Notes under the pieces: generated by a model | What the model was told of the DNA's origin: nothing | The model's input: the letters and a program-made list of their open reading frames with translations, nothing else | Databases searched by the model: none | Part shown: piece by piece, positions 44,581-57,020 of the stretch | How positions within the stretch are numbered: position 1 is the first letter of the stretch | Layout of the letters: every line of letters starts with the position of its first letter | Assembly (NCBI RefSeq): GCF_030272615.1 | Contig: NC_081411.1 | Span: 830,758,160 to 830,818,159 of the forward strand | Origin: Cryptomeria japonica | Lineage: Eukaryota; Streptophyta; Pinopsida; Cupressales; Cupressaceae | Direction of reading: 5' to 3' | DNA length: 60,000 nt | Translations under genes and position numbers: made by a program

Positions 44581-47288
44581 AAACACCAAAAAGATCAACT
44601 TTTTTTTTTTTTTTTAACATGTTTGAATGTTGAAAATGTCACATAGGTTGCACTTTTGACACTGTTTTGGTGTGTTTGACATTATTTTGGCGCTATTCAC
44701 CCTATTTCAGTGCTTTTGCCTTCTCTGTCTTTCCCTTTCTTTTAGTGTGTTTGTGTTAAATAGCGCCTCTGTTCAAATGCAGACTAGCGCTATTCTAACA
44801 GAACGTTGTACAAATCACCTTGTAACCAAAAAATAATAATAATAATAAAAAATTAGGCTTGTAGAAGCCCACCAAATAGGCGGATTTTACTAACTATTTT
44901 TCTCTTTTGTGTAGATTTAAATTAGATTAAAAAGTAGATTTATATTTCTTACTAACTTGTTTTTGAAGTTGGTTTTAAAAAAATGAATTCACTTTTTATT
45001 TTGGTTTAAAATTAACTTCACATTTCAAATTTGGGCTTTTAAAAAAAGAATCACACATTTGTTTGGGGCTCTTAAAAAGAATTTCATTGTTCCAAGGTAA
45101 AAAGAACCACAAACTTATACAAAACAACTTTATTTCTTGCAAGTTAGGAAACAAACTTCGTTTTGGTGCTTAAAATCAACAAAACAAAATTTATTTTCTT
45201 GCATCAACTTAAAATAAATTTACAATCAACACTTTGTTTTGGGGGCAATCTAAAAAGAACAAGCCATTTTTCCTTCAAGCTCAAAAACAATTTTACTTCA
45301 AGCAAGACGTGTTTTCAATTCAGTTGACTAGGATTTCAAAGTTCCTAGTTTACAAAATATTTTGCCTTTGAAGTTTAAAAAAACACCATGACTGTTGGAG
45401 CAACATCTCCAAATAGTTAGATCACATTGCAATGACAGATTAAAAAGAACAAGTGTTTTTCGTGCTTGGCACACTTGTGCAAAGAGTTGGTCGAGTGGTC
45501 CTACTTCTAACACACACTATCCTCTCCCTTGGCTTTCGTGGTCCTAGGTGCAAGAGAAAAGTGTTAGTAACACTCAAAATTTTATCTTTTTAAGAGAGGC
45601 CTGCCAAGGGATCGATACTCTTGGGAACGACCTCGAGCGGTAAATCCTTCGAGCCGCTATAGAAATCAGGTGAGAGCGAAAGCTGTAGTCTTGGGTATAG
45701 CTGTTCCTATAGTGTAACTGGCCGAAAGGACAAATGGGCCCCACCACTAGTTACAAGGCTCTTAAGTGAGTCACTGCAGAATGAACTTATGTCCAAAAAC
45801 ATCAAACATGACTAAACACCTTTAAGTAGTAGCCCACCCGTTCTATTGATTGAGGATATTTGCGATATAATTTAGTGCAAGAGCATAGATGGTTTTGCTC
45901 CCAAGATACTCACCATACATATTTCCTTGAGTAGAAACATAGCTTTTTGAAAAGTCACTTGTGGCTTGATAAAAGTGGTGACTCCCCCATCATAGGGATC
46001 ATCTATTTGTTATGCTCGTGCAAGACTTAGTATATCACATCCTTACCTACCAAGGCGGGATTCATAAGGTATGTAGTACCAAAGTCGAAGAAATATCAAG
46101 ATGTGGGCTAAATTTATCACAACTGGCCATTTGACCTTAGGGATAAAAAGTGTTTGAAGTGTGTTCGTTTTAAAGACCAAGTACAAATTGAGCTGACTTC
46201 AGGCTTTGGAAATACACCTTAAAATACATCTAAAGGAAGGGTCATATACAAGTCCAAAGATTGGGTTGATCTAGACCCATACTCATTTGTGCCTTTGGGG
46301 CAACATTCTTGTGTTTGTGTGCTTGCTTTGTTTTCTTGTCAAAGAAAAATCAGAAAATCACTTCCCAAAAACAAAGTATTCATCCAACCAAACATCTGTC
46401 AAAACAACCAAAAACATAAAAAACAAGGTACAAACAACAAAAAGTCAAATTTTATGACCATTCTTCACATCTTGCGAAAGAAGAAGCATCATCAGAATAT
46501 CAACTTGAAAAGAAGACCATTGAGCTCAAAGGATTTGATCAAAAGGAGGAAATTCTTCTGTATAAATAGACAAATCTTTGTCTCACATAGAGTCTTTCTG
46601 CGTCACATGCGTCTCTACCTTCAAGGAAAAACAAACGAATTTGATTCCGAATCATTGAATCGCAGAGCTTTTATGCAATATAGAGCTCTAAGTTATCACA
46701 AAAACCAAGGAGGAAAGATTAATCCCAACTTCTTCCCAAACGTCTGTATCACCTACAACACAGCTCGAGAAATACCACCAACACCCGAAAGGGAAGAGAT
46801 AGAGTTTGTCCCATTTATAACACAAAGTTTTTATTGAAGTTGAAAACATTTTCATCCATCATCTCACTCATACATCATCACTTCATCATCAATCCGTCCC
46901 AACTCTCAAAACATTAAGAGGTTCTTGTCCCAAGTTCTCTTTTTAGATATTGCTTGAAATCAAACACATCACATCACTTTTTAGATTGTTTCTACATCTA
47001 GGATAAGCTCATCCTAAGAGACACATCTACGCAGGTTAAAACTAGTTCATGAGTGAATCCTCTCATTACTAGGTAGTTAAATTTGTAACACATCTCAGAT
47101 TTCTCTACACCTTATCACATCCAACCTTATCAAAACAAGCAAGCAATTCAAAGAAGGAATTTCGGTTACATCTACCTTAAAAGTGCTAGAGATCTACATG
47201 AAACACAAATCACCAACCATCAATCTTTCATTTCATCAAACAACTCATCATCATCTTCAATCAACTTCAACAAAAGCTTGCAAGCAAA
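44581..47288 (+). other. Element E 5' leader
   Basis: 2.7 kb between PBS and gag, a long leader typical of Tat/Ogre elements. A poly-T tract lies at 44600-44616. A short stem AGCGG...CCGCT (45636-45658) sits in a GC-richer part that may belong to the packaging signal. A 182-codon open frame at 46289-46837 is basic and asparagine-rich and matches no domain I know; Ogre elements can carry an extra ORF in this position, but I would not call it a gene. Confidence 0.55.
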
Positions 47289-49613
47289 ATGGCTCAAACC
47301 CGATCACAGTCCAGGCAACGAGAAATAGAAAGGGAAGAAGAAGAAGAGGAAAATCTCAATGAATTTCAAGAAGCACTTGGATGAAGTGTAGATGACAAAA
47401 ACCCAAGTACTCCCACTCCTGCAACAATAGAAAGGGCTCAGCATAACCCTCTCTTTAACAGACTTTTTGATGAAATACTCAGGAGCAATGCGGATGCTCA
47501 CTTCTTAAGACTCGCTCAAGAAGGAGCAAAACTCCCCTTTGACTTTGATCTTGCCCAATTAAGACAAGCATCAGAAAGACAAAGTCACCATGAAGAGGAA
47601 AGAGGTAGAGATCCCATCAGATATAACATTCCTCGAGGTAACCCACCACCTCCTCCTCCAAATGAAATGGAGATGTTGCGGCAACAAGTCGAGAATCTCG
47701 CCCAACAGCTTCGTAGTGGTGTCAAGAATAACCAATTCTCACTCAATGACATCTATCCCTATCCTTTTGATAGGAATCTTTACATGCCACCATTTCCTCG
47801 AGGATTCGAAACACCCAAATTCGAAAAATATAGAAGAAAGGGAGATCCTCGTGATCATGTCAGAGAATTTCATTCCGCTTGTCTCGAAGTAGCATATGAA
47901 GACACATACCTAATGCGCCTTTTTCCCCAAAGCTTGGGAGGAACAACCACATCATGGTTTTCCCGACTACCAGGTGGCATTAGAACATTTGAGGAACTTA
48001 TCCAAAAATTCCTCACTCATTACTCTCATAACATTGAACGCGACATCACCATGGCTGATCTGTGCAACACCAAACAAAAACCAGGTGAACTATTCTCAGT
48101 ATTCCTGCAACGATGGTGCCAAATGTCTAGCAGACGTTCTCTTCAGTTACCTGAACGAGAACTAGTGGAAATATTCATTTCCAACTTAAACGAAGAAATG
48201 GAATTTCACCTGGATGTCAAAGACACAGACTCTTTTAATGATATGATCACCAAGGGTTTAAAATGTGAATGGGCACTCATCAAGAAAGGACTCATCAAAA
48301 TCTTTAATGAACCAAAAGATGGTCCTCGCCCGCGCTTCAATAGTGATAAACCAAGCTTTTGGAATAAAAACAAGAATATCATCAACGATGGGGTTGTGGA
48401 TGCCCGGACTATCCAAAATGCACAACCTGTGGTTCGGTCTGCAGGACAAAATCCTCCACCTCAAAACAACACAAATGTTCCTTCTAATCAAGGTTGCATC
48501 ACATCTCACGATGAACCTAGAACTCGTCAGCAAAAACATAAATGCACATACACTCCCTTAGGGGAACCCATTGAAATAGTATTGCGACAACTCATTTCTC
48601 AAAATTTGGTCACTCTACCTAAACTATCAAACTATGAGCCTCAGGTCAAACCGGCATGGTGGAGAGATACTGAACACTGTGAATTCCATCAAGGAAGAGG
48701 GCACAAGACAAGTAATTGTCACCGATTGAAAGATCTCATTCAGGATCTTATTGATCGAGGAGAAATTGAAATTGAAGGACATGACCCAAAAACAACAAAT
48801 AATGATCATCTGATGTTCAAAAATCCACTTCCATCACAAGATCAAAGGGGTCCTTCCACTTCTAGGCGAGGCACTGATACCACTGATTATACACAGGCTG
48901 CATATAATTACACTGTAAATCATCTGTATGATGCCAATGAACAAGTTGCAACTATAACCTTCAAAAATCCCAACTCAAATTGCAATGTTGTTACGTGTCG
49001 CGACAAAGTTACCATAAAGGCAGCTCCACAAGGCACCACCTCCATCCCAAAGCAGTACAATCTTGTGGAACAATTAGACAAAACCCCTGCACTTATATCC
49101 ATTTTAGAGCTTTTGCGTCTATCGCCATCTCATAAAACTATCTTGGATCAAGCACTCCAAGAGGCGTCAGTCCCTGCAAATCTGAATACAGACCAATTTC
49201 AAGCCATGGTTGGAAATCTAAAGTCCTCACCTTGTCTCACTTTTTCCAAAAGTGACAACTCTTCCTTCCAGCAACCTCATAATGCCTCACTCCACATCGA
49301 AGGATTTATTAACCAGCATAGGATCAAGCGAGTCTTGATAGATAATGGAGCAGGCCTGAACATTTGTACACTACAGTTGGTCACAGCATTGGGCTATGCA
49401 GTAGAATCAGTGGATCCTCGTAAGAAGATCACAATCAAAGCCTATGACGATGCAGAGCATTCATCCAAAGGAGCTGTGGTACTACCAATCCGCGTGGGCC
49501 CTGTGGTAAAGCACATCATCTGTCAGGTTCTGGACCTTCCTCTGCCATACAATCTATTATTAGGGAGACCTTGGATACATGCCATGCAAGATGTTCCATC
49601 TACCTACCATTAA
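47289..49613 (+). pseudogene. Element E gag and protease
   Basis: I place the start at ATG 47289 (MAQTRSQSRQREIE), upstream of the longest open stretch, because the frame reads through to Gag with a single TGA at 47382. Gag capsid region: about residues 150-330 (FPRGFETPKFEKYRRKGDPR, TTTSWFSRLPGGIRTFEELI). A CHHC-type finger CEFHQGRGHKTSNC lies near 48680-48722. The aspartic protease covers about 49290-49600 (VLIDNGAGLNICTL, then YNLLLGRPWIHAM). TAA at 49611 interrupts the gag-pol frame right after the protease; the same frame continues into pol. Gag forms the particle and protease matures it. Confidence 0.92.
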
Positions 49614-52475
49614 TATATCAAGTTCCCACATAACGGTGTAGATATCACAATTCTGGGCGATGCAAACCCCTTTGCATTTTGCCATAATATCAACCATCAA
49701 CCAGAGATTACTATTCCTAATAATAGAGAATCCATTTCCTCCACATCATATATAATTCCATCCTCTCTTGCTAGTTCGAACACCACTATACCAAAGCAAG
49801 AAAAGCTTAAGATGAAAATAGAAGAGGAAGGTCCCGGGGAATACAACTTGAGTCAACTCTTTTGTGTGGGACAGATGCCCACTTCTCCTAGAACACATGG
49901 TAAACCACAGTAGTTACTCCAGCAACCACTAATCACGCCTGCATGTGCTTTGACGCCTTTCATCCTTGGAAAGAGTCAAGAAGAAGAAACCCAAGATGAG
50001 GACCTAGCGGAATGGATCTATAAAGATCCCATCACCACTGATATACCGCGAGTTACACTTCCTACGGAACAGTATGGCAAAGGTCTCCTCATTATGCAAC
50101 GAATGGGGTATGATGGTCAGAGTGCTTTGGGATATTGCAAACAAGGACAACATGAACCCCTACTGCCGGAATTCAAGCCCAAAGGTAATACAGGCCTAGG
50201 CTTTGAAAAAGAGATCTTTCCTAAACTCAAGTTCAAAGGAAAACCTAGCAAACAATTTTGTCCACCTACTGCAAAAAGGACACCTTTCATCATTAAAGCA
50301 GCCTCAAGCACCATCCTGACTGCCCCATCGAGGCTCACAACCCCAACACAACCATCTACAATACCAATCATCCCACCAATCAAACCAGTAATCCCATTCG
50401 CAACAGCCATTACATCCATAGTACCATTAGCAGCAGCAACTGTATCAGAACCCACAGCAGCATCTATGGTACCAGCAGTTCCCGCAGAAGCCACTGAGTC
50501 AACACTGCCGATACTTCCTATGCCAGATTCTTTTATCCCCATCAAACTTCCTGTAGCACCGATCACTACAAAGGTACATCAACCAATCACACCTGCAGTG
50601 TTTAACTCAAAAGACATCCCAGTATGGTATAGCAATCGGATGCTGGAAAGTGATTCAGAGACCGACTCACATGAATGGGAATTTGATTCGGTACAACTTA
50701 ATACTTCAGATGAGGAAGACACATCACCACCTCCACCACGCAAAGACATCCCTGTTTACGGAGAAGCAAAGATAAAGACCACTTGGGTTCCTGAACTAGA
50801 AACATCTTCCACAGACCCTATGTCTCATCCTACGCCTGATTCTGACTGGGAGAGTACCATTAACGATCTTCACCATAATGTCTTAACCCTCACTGATACA
50901 TCTAACACACTTAACCTAATCGATGAAGTAATTCCCATTATCCACCCTGAACTCATCGAATGGAACCAACCAAATCCCCCATGTCTTGACCTCTTCCAAA
51001 ATGATGAGGCCATCATTGACTTTTTGGAATTAAGGGATAACCTACCAAGCGGGGATCACAAAGCTGGATTTGCCATTGAACTTAATAGCGCAGCATACTT
51101 CGGGGCGGATGCCAAACCTTTCAGCTGCAAAAATATAACATTAAAACATGGATCTTCTAGTGAAAACCACACTGTGGCACTGTTTGATCCAACAAAAGTA
51201 AAAAGAAAGAGCGTATCCAATGGTGAAAAGCTCTCTGAGGCACCTGAGGATGAAGGGTTTGACATTCTCCCTGCTAATGCACAACAGGAACGATCAACGA
51301 TTCTCATCGAGGAAACCAAAGAATACAATGTGGGGACTCCTGAAAATCCTCATCTCATACATCTAGCATCTCTTCTCACTCTAGAGGAACAACCTAAGTT
51401 TATAGAGTTCTTCCAGAAGCGTCAAATCAACTTTGCATGGTCATATGTAGACATGCCTGGGCTTGATCCTAATTTAGTCATGCATCACCTCACCGTAGCA
51501 GAAGGAGCCAAACCTGTCAAGCAGAAGCTTCGTAAGATGCATCCTCAGATTGCAGTGCTAGTCAAATCAGAACTCAAGAAACTCCTAGATGTTGGTTTCA
51601 TTAGACCAATTGATTATGCAGAATGGATCTCCAACATTGTGCTAGTTGGCAAACCAAAAGGGGGCATCCGCATTTGTACTGACTTCAGAGATCTAAATAA
51701 GGCCTGTCCTAAGGATGACTTCCCCCTACCAAATATCGACATCATAGTGGATCTAACAGCGGGACATGCCATGCTTTCACTCATGGATGGCTTTTCAGGA
51801 TACAATCAGATAAAGATCGCACCAGAAGATCAACATAAGACAGCCTTCACATGTCCATGGGGCACATATTGCTGGAATGTAATGCCCTTCGGTCTCAAGA
51901 ATGCGGGAGCAACCTATCAAAGAGCAATGACCACCATCTTCCATGACATGATGCATACCATGATGGAAGATTATGTGGATGACTTACTAGCAAAATCACT
52001 CACCAGAAAAGGACATCTCCACATCTTAGATAAAATCTTTGATAGACTGGAACAATACCATGTTCGACTCAACCCAAAGAAATGTGTCTTTGGAGTGACC
52101 TCCGGGAAGCTTCTAGGATACATTGTCTCAAGCAAAGGTATTGAGGTCGACCCAGCAAAGGTAAAAGAAATCATGGACATGCCACCTCCAAAGAATATCA
52201 GTCAGCTAAGGACACTACAAGGACGGCTTCAATCCATCCGAAGATTCATTGCACAACTGGCTGATAAGTGTCACCCATTTACACACCTGCTACACAAGAA
52301 CATTCGCTTTCAGTGGGATGCCCGATGCCAGCAAGCATTTCAGACACTTAAAGACTATCTCATGAATCCACCATTGTTGATGCCACCAGATCCAAGTAGA
52401 CCGTTGTTACTCTATATCTCAGCAACAAGTACAACATTAGGTGTACTACTGGCACAACATAATGCAGAAGGAAAA
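49614..52475 (+). pseudogene. Element E pol part 1: linker, G-patch, reverse transcriptase
   Basis: Continues the gag frame, with TAG at 49911. A G-patch-like motif (MQRMGYDGQSALGYCKQG then GNTGLGF) lies at about 50090-50205. A Pro/Thr/Ala-rich linker follows (50300-50600). RT: KQKLRKMHPQ, WISNIVLVGKPKGGIRICTD, FPLPNIDIIVDL, GYNQIKIAPEDQ, and intact YVDD near 51970. The first RNase H begins near 52330 (FQTLKDYLMNPPLLMPPDPS). The frame shifts by one near 52475, inside that RNase H, in GGAAAAGAGTGC. Apart from the stop and the frameshift the catalytic motifs are intact. Confidence 0.93.
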
Positions 52476-53253
52476 GAGTGCTGTTTACTATATCTCTCGC
52501 ACACTGGTGGGCTATGAACTCAATTACACACCTATTGAGCGAGCTTGCCTAGCAGTCATCTTAGCAGCTACTAAACTAAGGCACTATCTATTAACACACA
52601 AGGTACAACTCATTGCAAAGATTGATCCACTCAAGTATTTACTTAACAAAGCAGCATTGACAGGCCACTTGGCCAAATGGGTGATGATTCTAAGTGAATT
52701 TGACATTGAGTATGTAGACCGTAAAGCTATCAAAGGTTAGGGTATTGCAGATCAGTTGGCTGATGCACCACTCATAGGCGATCATCCTCTTATTTCCAAT
52801 TTTCCAGATGAAGAGATATTCATGATCACAACAACACAACCATGGAAATTATACTTTGATGGTTCATACACTAGGCATGGCTCGGGGGCAGACATTCTGT
52901 TTATCACACCTCAAGGTGACAGCATCCTGAAGTCTTACAGGCTCACATTTCCATGCACCAACAACATAGCAGCGTATGAAGCCTTGATCACAGGACTCAG
53001 GTTAGTCGTACAATGGAAATTACAAGAACTACAAGTATATGGTGACTCCCAACTAGTCATTCGACAAGCAACAGATGAATATCAGACAAAGGATGACAAA
53101 CTTATGCCATATAAGCAAATGGTGGACACTCTAAAGACATCATTTACTACTATCACTTTTGAGCAGATACCAAGAGATCAGAATCGAGCTGCTGATGCTA
53201 TGGCTACCATCGCATCTCTCCTAGATCTTCCACAGAATTCAACACGCTACTAG
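52476..53253 (+). pseudogene. Element E pol part 2: RNase H end and second (archaeal-type) RNase H
   Basis: The frame is +1 relative to part 1. The first RNase H ends with YYISRTLVGYELNYTPIERA, LAKWVMILSEFDIEYVDRKA and a TAG at 52738. The second RNase H spans about 52840-53225 with four acidic positions visible: LYFDGSY, AYEALI, YGDSQL and NRAADAM. This additional domain is the hallmark of the Tat lineage. TAG at 53251 follows. Confidence 0.93.
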
Positions 53254-54594
53254 TTCTTGGTAGAACAGCTTTGGATCCCCGCTTATGATATCCCTGAATC
53301 TGAGATGATATGTTGCCTTGTTGGTTCTGAATCCCCATGGTACGGTGAGTTCTATACCTATCTCCACGATCACACCCTTCCTCCCAACCAATCAAATAAC
53401 CAACGTAAAACCTTCATTCGCCAAACTTCTTGATATACCATTATTGTCGAAACCCTATACCGACGCGGTCTTGATGGTACTCTCCTTCGATGTCTAGAAC
53501 AAGATGAGATAACAAAGGCTTTGGAAGAGGTACATGAAGGAATTTGCGGGACTCACTCAAGTGGTCCGTCACTAGCCAAGAAACTCCTGCGCAATGGATA
53601 CTATTGGCCATCTATGGAAAAGGATTCCTACTACTTTGTCAGAAAATGCAAGAAATGTCAAGTTCATGGCGACCTGATACATGCACCAGCCTAGGAACTG
53701 CAACCAATCATGACACCATGGCCTTTCTGTCAACGGGGCCTTGACCTTGTGGGTAAGATTCATCCATCTTCATCCAATGGCCACAAATTCATTATTACCA
53801 CCACCGAATATTTCACAAAGTGGATCGAAGCTTTTCCACTTACCCAAGTCACCAGCAAGTAGATCGCCTCATTCATCCTCAACTACATCATCTGTCGGTA
53901 TGGTGTGCCCATGTCCATCATCACAAATAACGGTCTCCCTTTCAAAAATCAGGATGTCCGTGAACTTTGTGAGAAATTTCATATCCAACACCGCTTTTCC
54001 ACTCCCTATTTTCCACAAGGCAATGGTCAGGCTGAAGCATCCAATAAAAACATATTGAGGATCCTAAAGAAGACAGTCAATGATGCCGGCCATGATTGGC
54101 ATGTTCAACTAAATCCAGCGCTATGGGCATATCGAACTAGCATTCGAACCCCTACAGGTGCAACTCCTTATTCATTGGTCTATGGTGCAGAAGCTATCTT
54201 GCCTATTGAGGTTGAGATACCATCATTACGGGTTTCCTTGCACAATCTCATCGATGATGAAGCCTACAGAGTATCCCGTCTTCAGGACTTAGAGTTACTT
54301 GATGAGAAACGACAAGCTGCATACAATCACCTCAAAGCCTATCAGCAGCGCATGAGCAGAAGCTACAATCACCGAGTTAGACCTCATACATTTGAGGTAG
54401 GTGATCTTGTTCTACGAGAGAATCCTCGCAACCAACCAAACAGAGAACATCAGGGCAAGTTTGAATCAAACTGGCTGGGCCCATATGTTGTCACTGCTGT
54501 GTTCGGGTCTGGAGCATATCAATTGGCTACATCAGAAGGAGAACCGCTTGCAGATCCAATCAACAGCATGCACCTCAAACGGTTTTATACCTAA
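53254..54594 (+). pseudogene. Element E integrase (one catalytic residue changed)
   Basis: Same frame as part 2. The HHCC zinc domain (HEGICGTH, then CKKCQVHGD) lies at about 53530-53665. In the catalytic core, the first Asp is in GLDLVG, the second is Asn (ITNNG, AAT at 53926) where the family has ITDNG, and the Glu is in GQAEASNK. The C-terminal part continues to HLKRFYT and TAA at 54592-54594. Stops at TGA 53431, TAG 53692 and TAG 53860. The Asp-to-Asn change alone should abolish strand transfer. Confidence 0.92.
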
Positions 54595-57007
54595 GCTGTA
54601 CAGAGCATCAGACTCCCCTACATACCAGAAAATACCAAAAACATTCAGAAAAATGTCCTGAAGAAAATACAAAAACATTCAAAAAAGTAAAGAAAAATCA
54701 TGCATCCAAACGGTGAACAACCACTCCGGTGGCACCTTGGGTAAGTACGATGGTGAAAACCTGGCAAACAGGTGCCACTCGTAAAGGCTATGGCTCCATT
54801 GTCTTTTAGACTTGTTGCGATCACATCTACTTCATACATACATCCATCCATCTATCAACCATGGCTTTTTATTCCTCTGCAATTATGATAGTACTCCATA
54901 CATCTTGCATCCCACTTTTTCATAGTCATGTCTAAAACTAGGGGCAATGCCTTTAACCTATTGATGGAAGTGGATTCTACATTGTCTTATGATTCATTAA
55001 GTTCTTCATTCAAACAATCATCAAAAATCCAAAAACATTCAAAAATATCTCGCAAAAATACCAAAAACATTCAAAACAATTCAAAATCCAAAAACATCGA
55101 CAAAACCATTGAAAAATCACACAAAAACATGGCAACACCTTGTACATACCCATCCATGCAGATACCAAAATAAACATTGACAAACTACTCACACAATGAC
55201 CATTTACCAATCAACCACACAATCAACATCAACAATCAAACTGTCTTCAACAAGGATGCATCCTTCCTTACCAAAACAAAGACAAAAGTGACGTTTTCTT
55301 TGACAAGAAAATTATGTTAAGCTATCAAATACTTGGTTGATTTGTGAGTACAATCGTTCGTTTATCCGTATCAGGATCTTGCAACATTGTTTTGTATCGT
55401 TTGCGCATTATTTCTGATGAAGTTCTAGGGCATGTACTAATGGTGTCTACGTGGGAAGTTCACCAACCTACGTGATCTTATGCCAAATGTCATAGATCAT
55501 TATGGCTTGCTGACTACAGCGTATACCTCGACCATATGGGCATGCACCATTACCAAGGATCCATATTCTTTATTCTTTATGTATATATTGTTTGTTTGCA
55601 AGTACAATTCTCTTTCTTTGGTTCCTCCTACCTCATCCAAACTGGATAAAGGTTTTTATCTCTTAGTATGGTATGCACTTGTCTCAGGATATGATCAGCC
55701 TAAGATCAAGGAGGATGATCCAAGTCATGCATGAAAGGAGATAATCCTTGTCTGTTCCGCAAGCAATACTCAGGTCAACTTGATCCATTATATCAAGTTG
55801 CTTGTATTAACTTGCTATATAAAATCCATGTAAGAAATACTCTGGTCATCTTGAATCTTTATGTCAAGTTGCTTGTATTTTCTTACAACATTTTAAAGCT
55901 CAATGATGAAAAATAAAGCACCATGGATCGTCATCTCATCTCATCTGTATATATTGCATTCCGTTGCATTCCATCCATCCATTCATTCATAAATAGTTGC
56001 ATATCATTCATACATAGTAATGACAATGGATACTCTATTTTCCTCTTCTTCCATAGGAATGTAATAGGTCCTCCATTTCTTCTATCTAACATTGAACCCC
56101 CCCCACCCTCCCCATCTCGATAATCACCATCACATACCCTACATCGTGTCCCAATCAACCTAATCAAGCCATGTCCATCATTATCCATCTCTAAATAGGA
56201 GGGATTGTGTTTCCTATCCTCAGTCATCCAATAAGTCAAGAAAGTTACTCTATCTGCATAGGTACATCAACTCACGCACACCTAGACTATCAACACATAC
56301 TCTGATCAAGTATCTTCGGGTCTCAACAGGTAATCGATCATGGTAATCCTAGACTACATCGGACATTTATCATAATGACCTAGTCTCAACGGGGTTGCCA
56401 TGATTCCCCACAACCATCCATCACACGCACACACTATCAATTGATCAACCAATCAAACACAATCCAACGGACAATTACATCAATTGTCTACGTCTCAACG
56501 AGTATTTTGCTTCATATACCTTGACTTCATCGAGAAATTATATCAATTGTCTAAGTCATATCAGGTAACTTTGATTCACTTACTCAGACTTTATCATGTC
56601 CAAGCGACCAACTGACATCAACTGTCACGCTTTGACTTGACCAGGGCAATTAAACCGATTGCACCAGATTGTCCAACCAATTTTGATCAATTGTATAGCA
56701 TCAATCCAAACCCCACACTACATCTACTATGTATCTCTTGCATGACCTCAGGGTACTTGCTGGCTTGTTGTTTCTCCGTATTCACTCCATTTTCTCCCAT
56801 TCTTTCATCATTAGTTCTAATTTCTTCTATTCTACCTCCCCTCCACTTTTCATTCTTTTTCGAGAGATCGCCCGATTTTTCAAAAAAAAAAAAAAATTCG
56901 GCCCATCTCTCGAGGGGGCATACCACCCATTAAATTTACATTTTATGGGGCATTTCTTCACACCTATTTTTCTTTCTTTGAAATGACGCGATAAACCGCA
57001 CCGTCTC
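54595..57007 (+). other. Element E 3' non-coding region
   Basis: 2.4 kb between pol and the polypurine tract, without supported ORFs on either strand. Two clusters of CCAAAAACATTCAAAAA-type repeats lie at 54625-54690 and 55020-55100. A T-rich purine/pyrimidine stretch precedes a 15-A run near 56881. Long 3' regions are usual in this lineage. Confidence 0.65.
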
Positions 57008-57020
57008 AAAGAGGGGCAAA
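57008..57020 (+). promoter_or_regulatory. Element E polypurine tract
   Basis: AAAGAGGGGCAAA immediately precedes the 3' LTR. It would prime plus-strand DNA synthesis. Confidence 0.85.

Noticed and set aside
45636-45658. A structured RNA or riboswitch in the element E leader
   Set aside because: Only a 5-bp stem with a 13-nt loop is visible; too weak without covariation.
46289-46837. A 182-codon plus-strand ORF in the element E leader
   Set aside because: No domain, no homologous frame elsewhere in the window, and composition like the surrounding leader; kept only as a remark.
50117-50566. Gly/Ala/Val-rich minus-strand ORF
   Set aside because: It is the antisense of the Pro/Thr/Ala-rich linker in element E pol and has no independent support.
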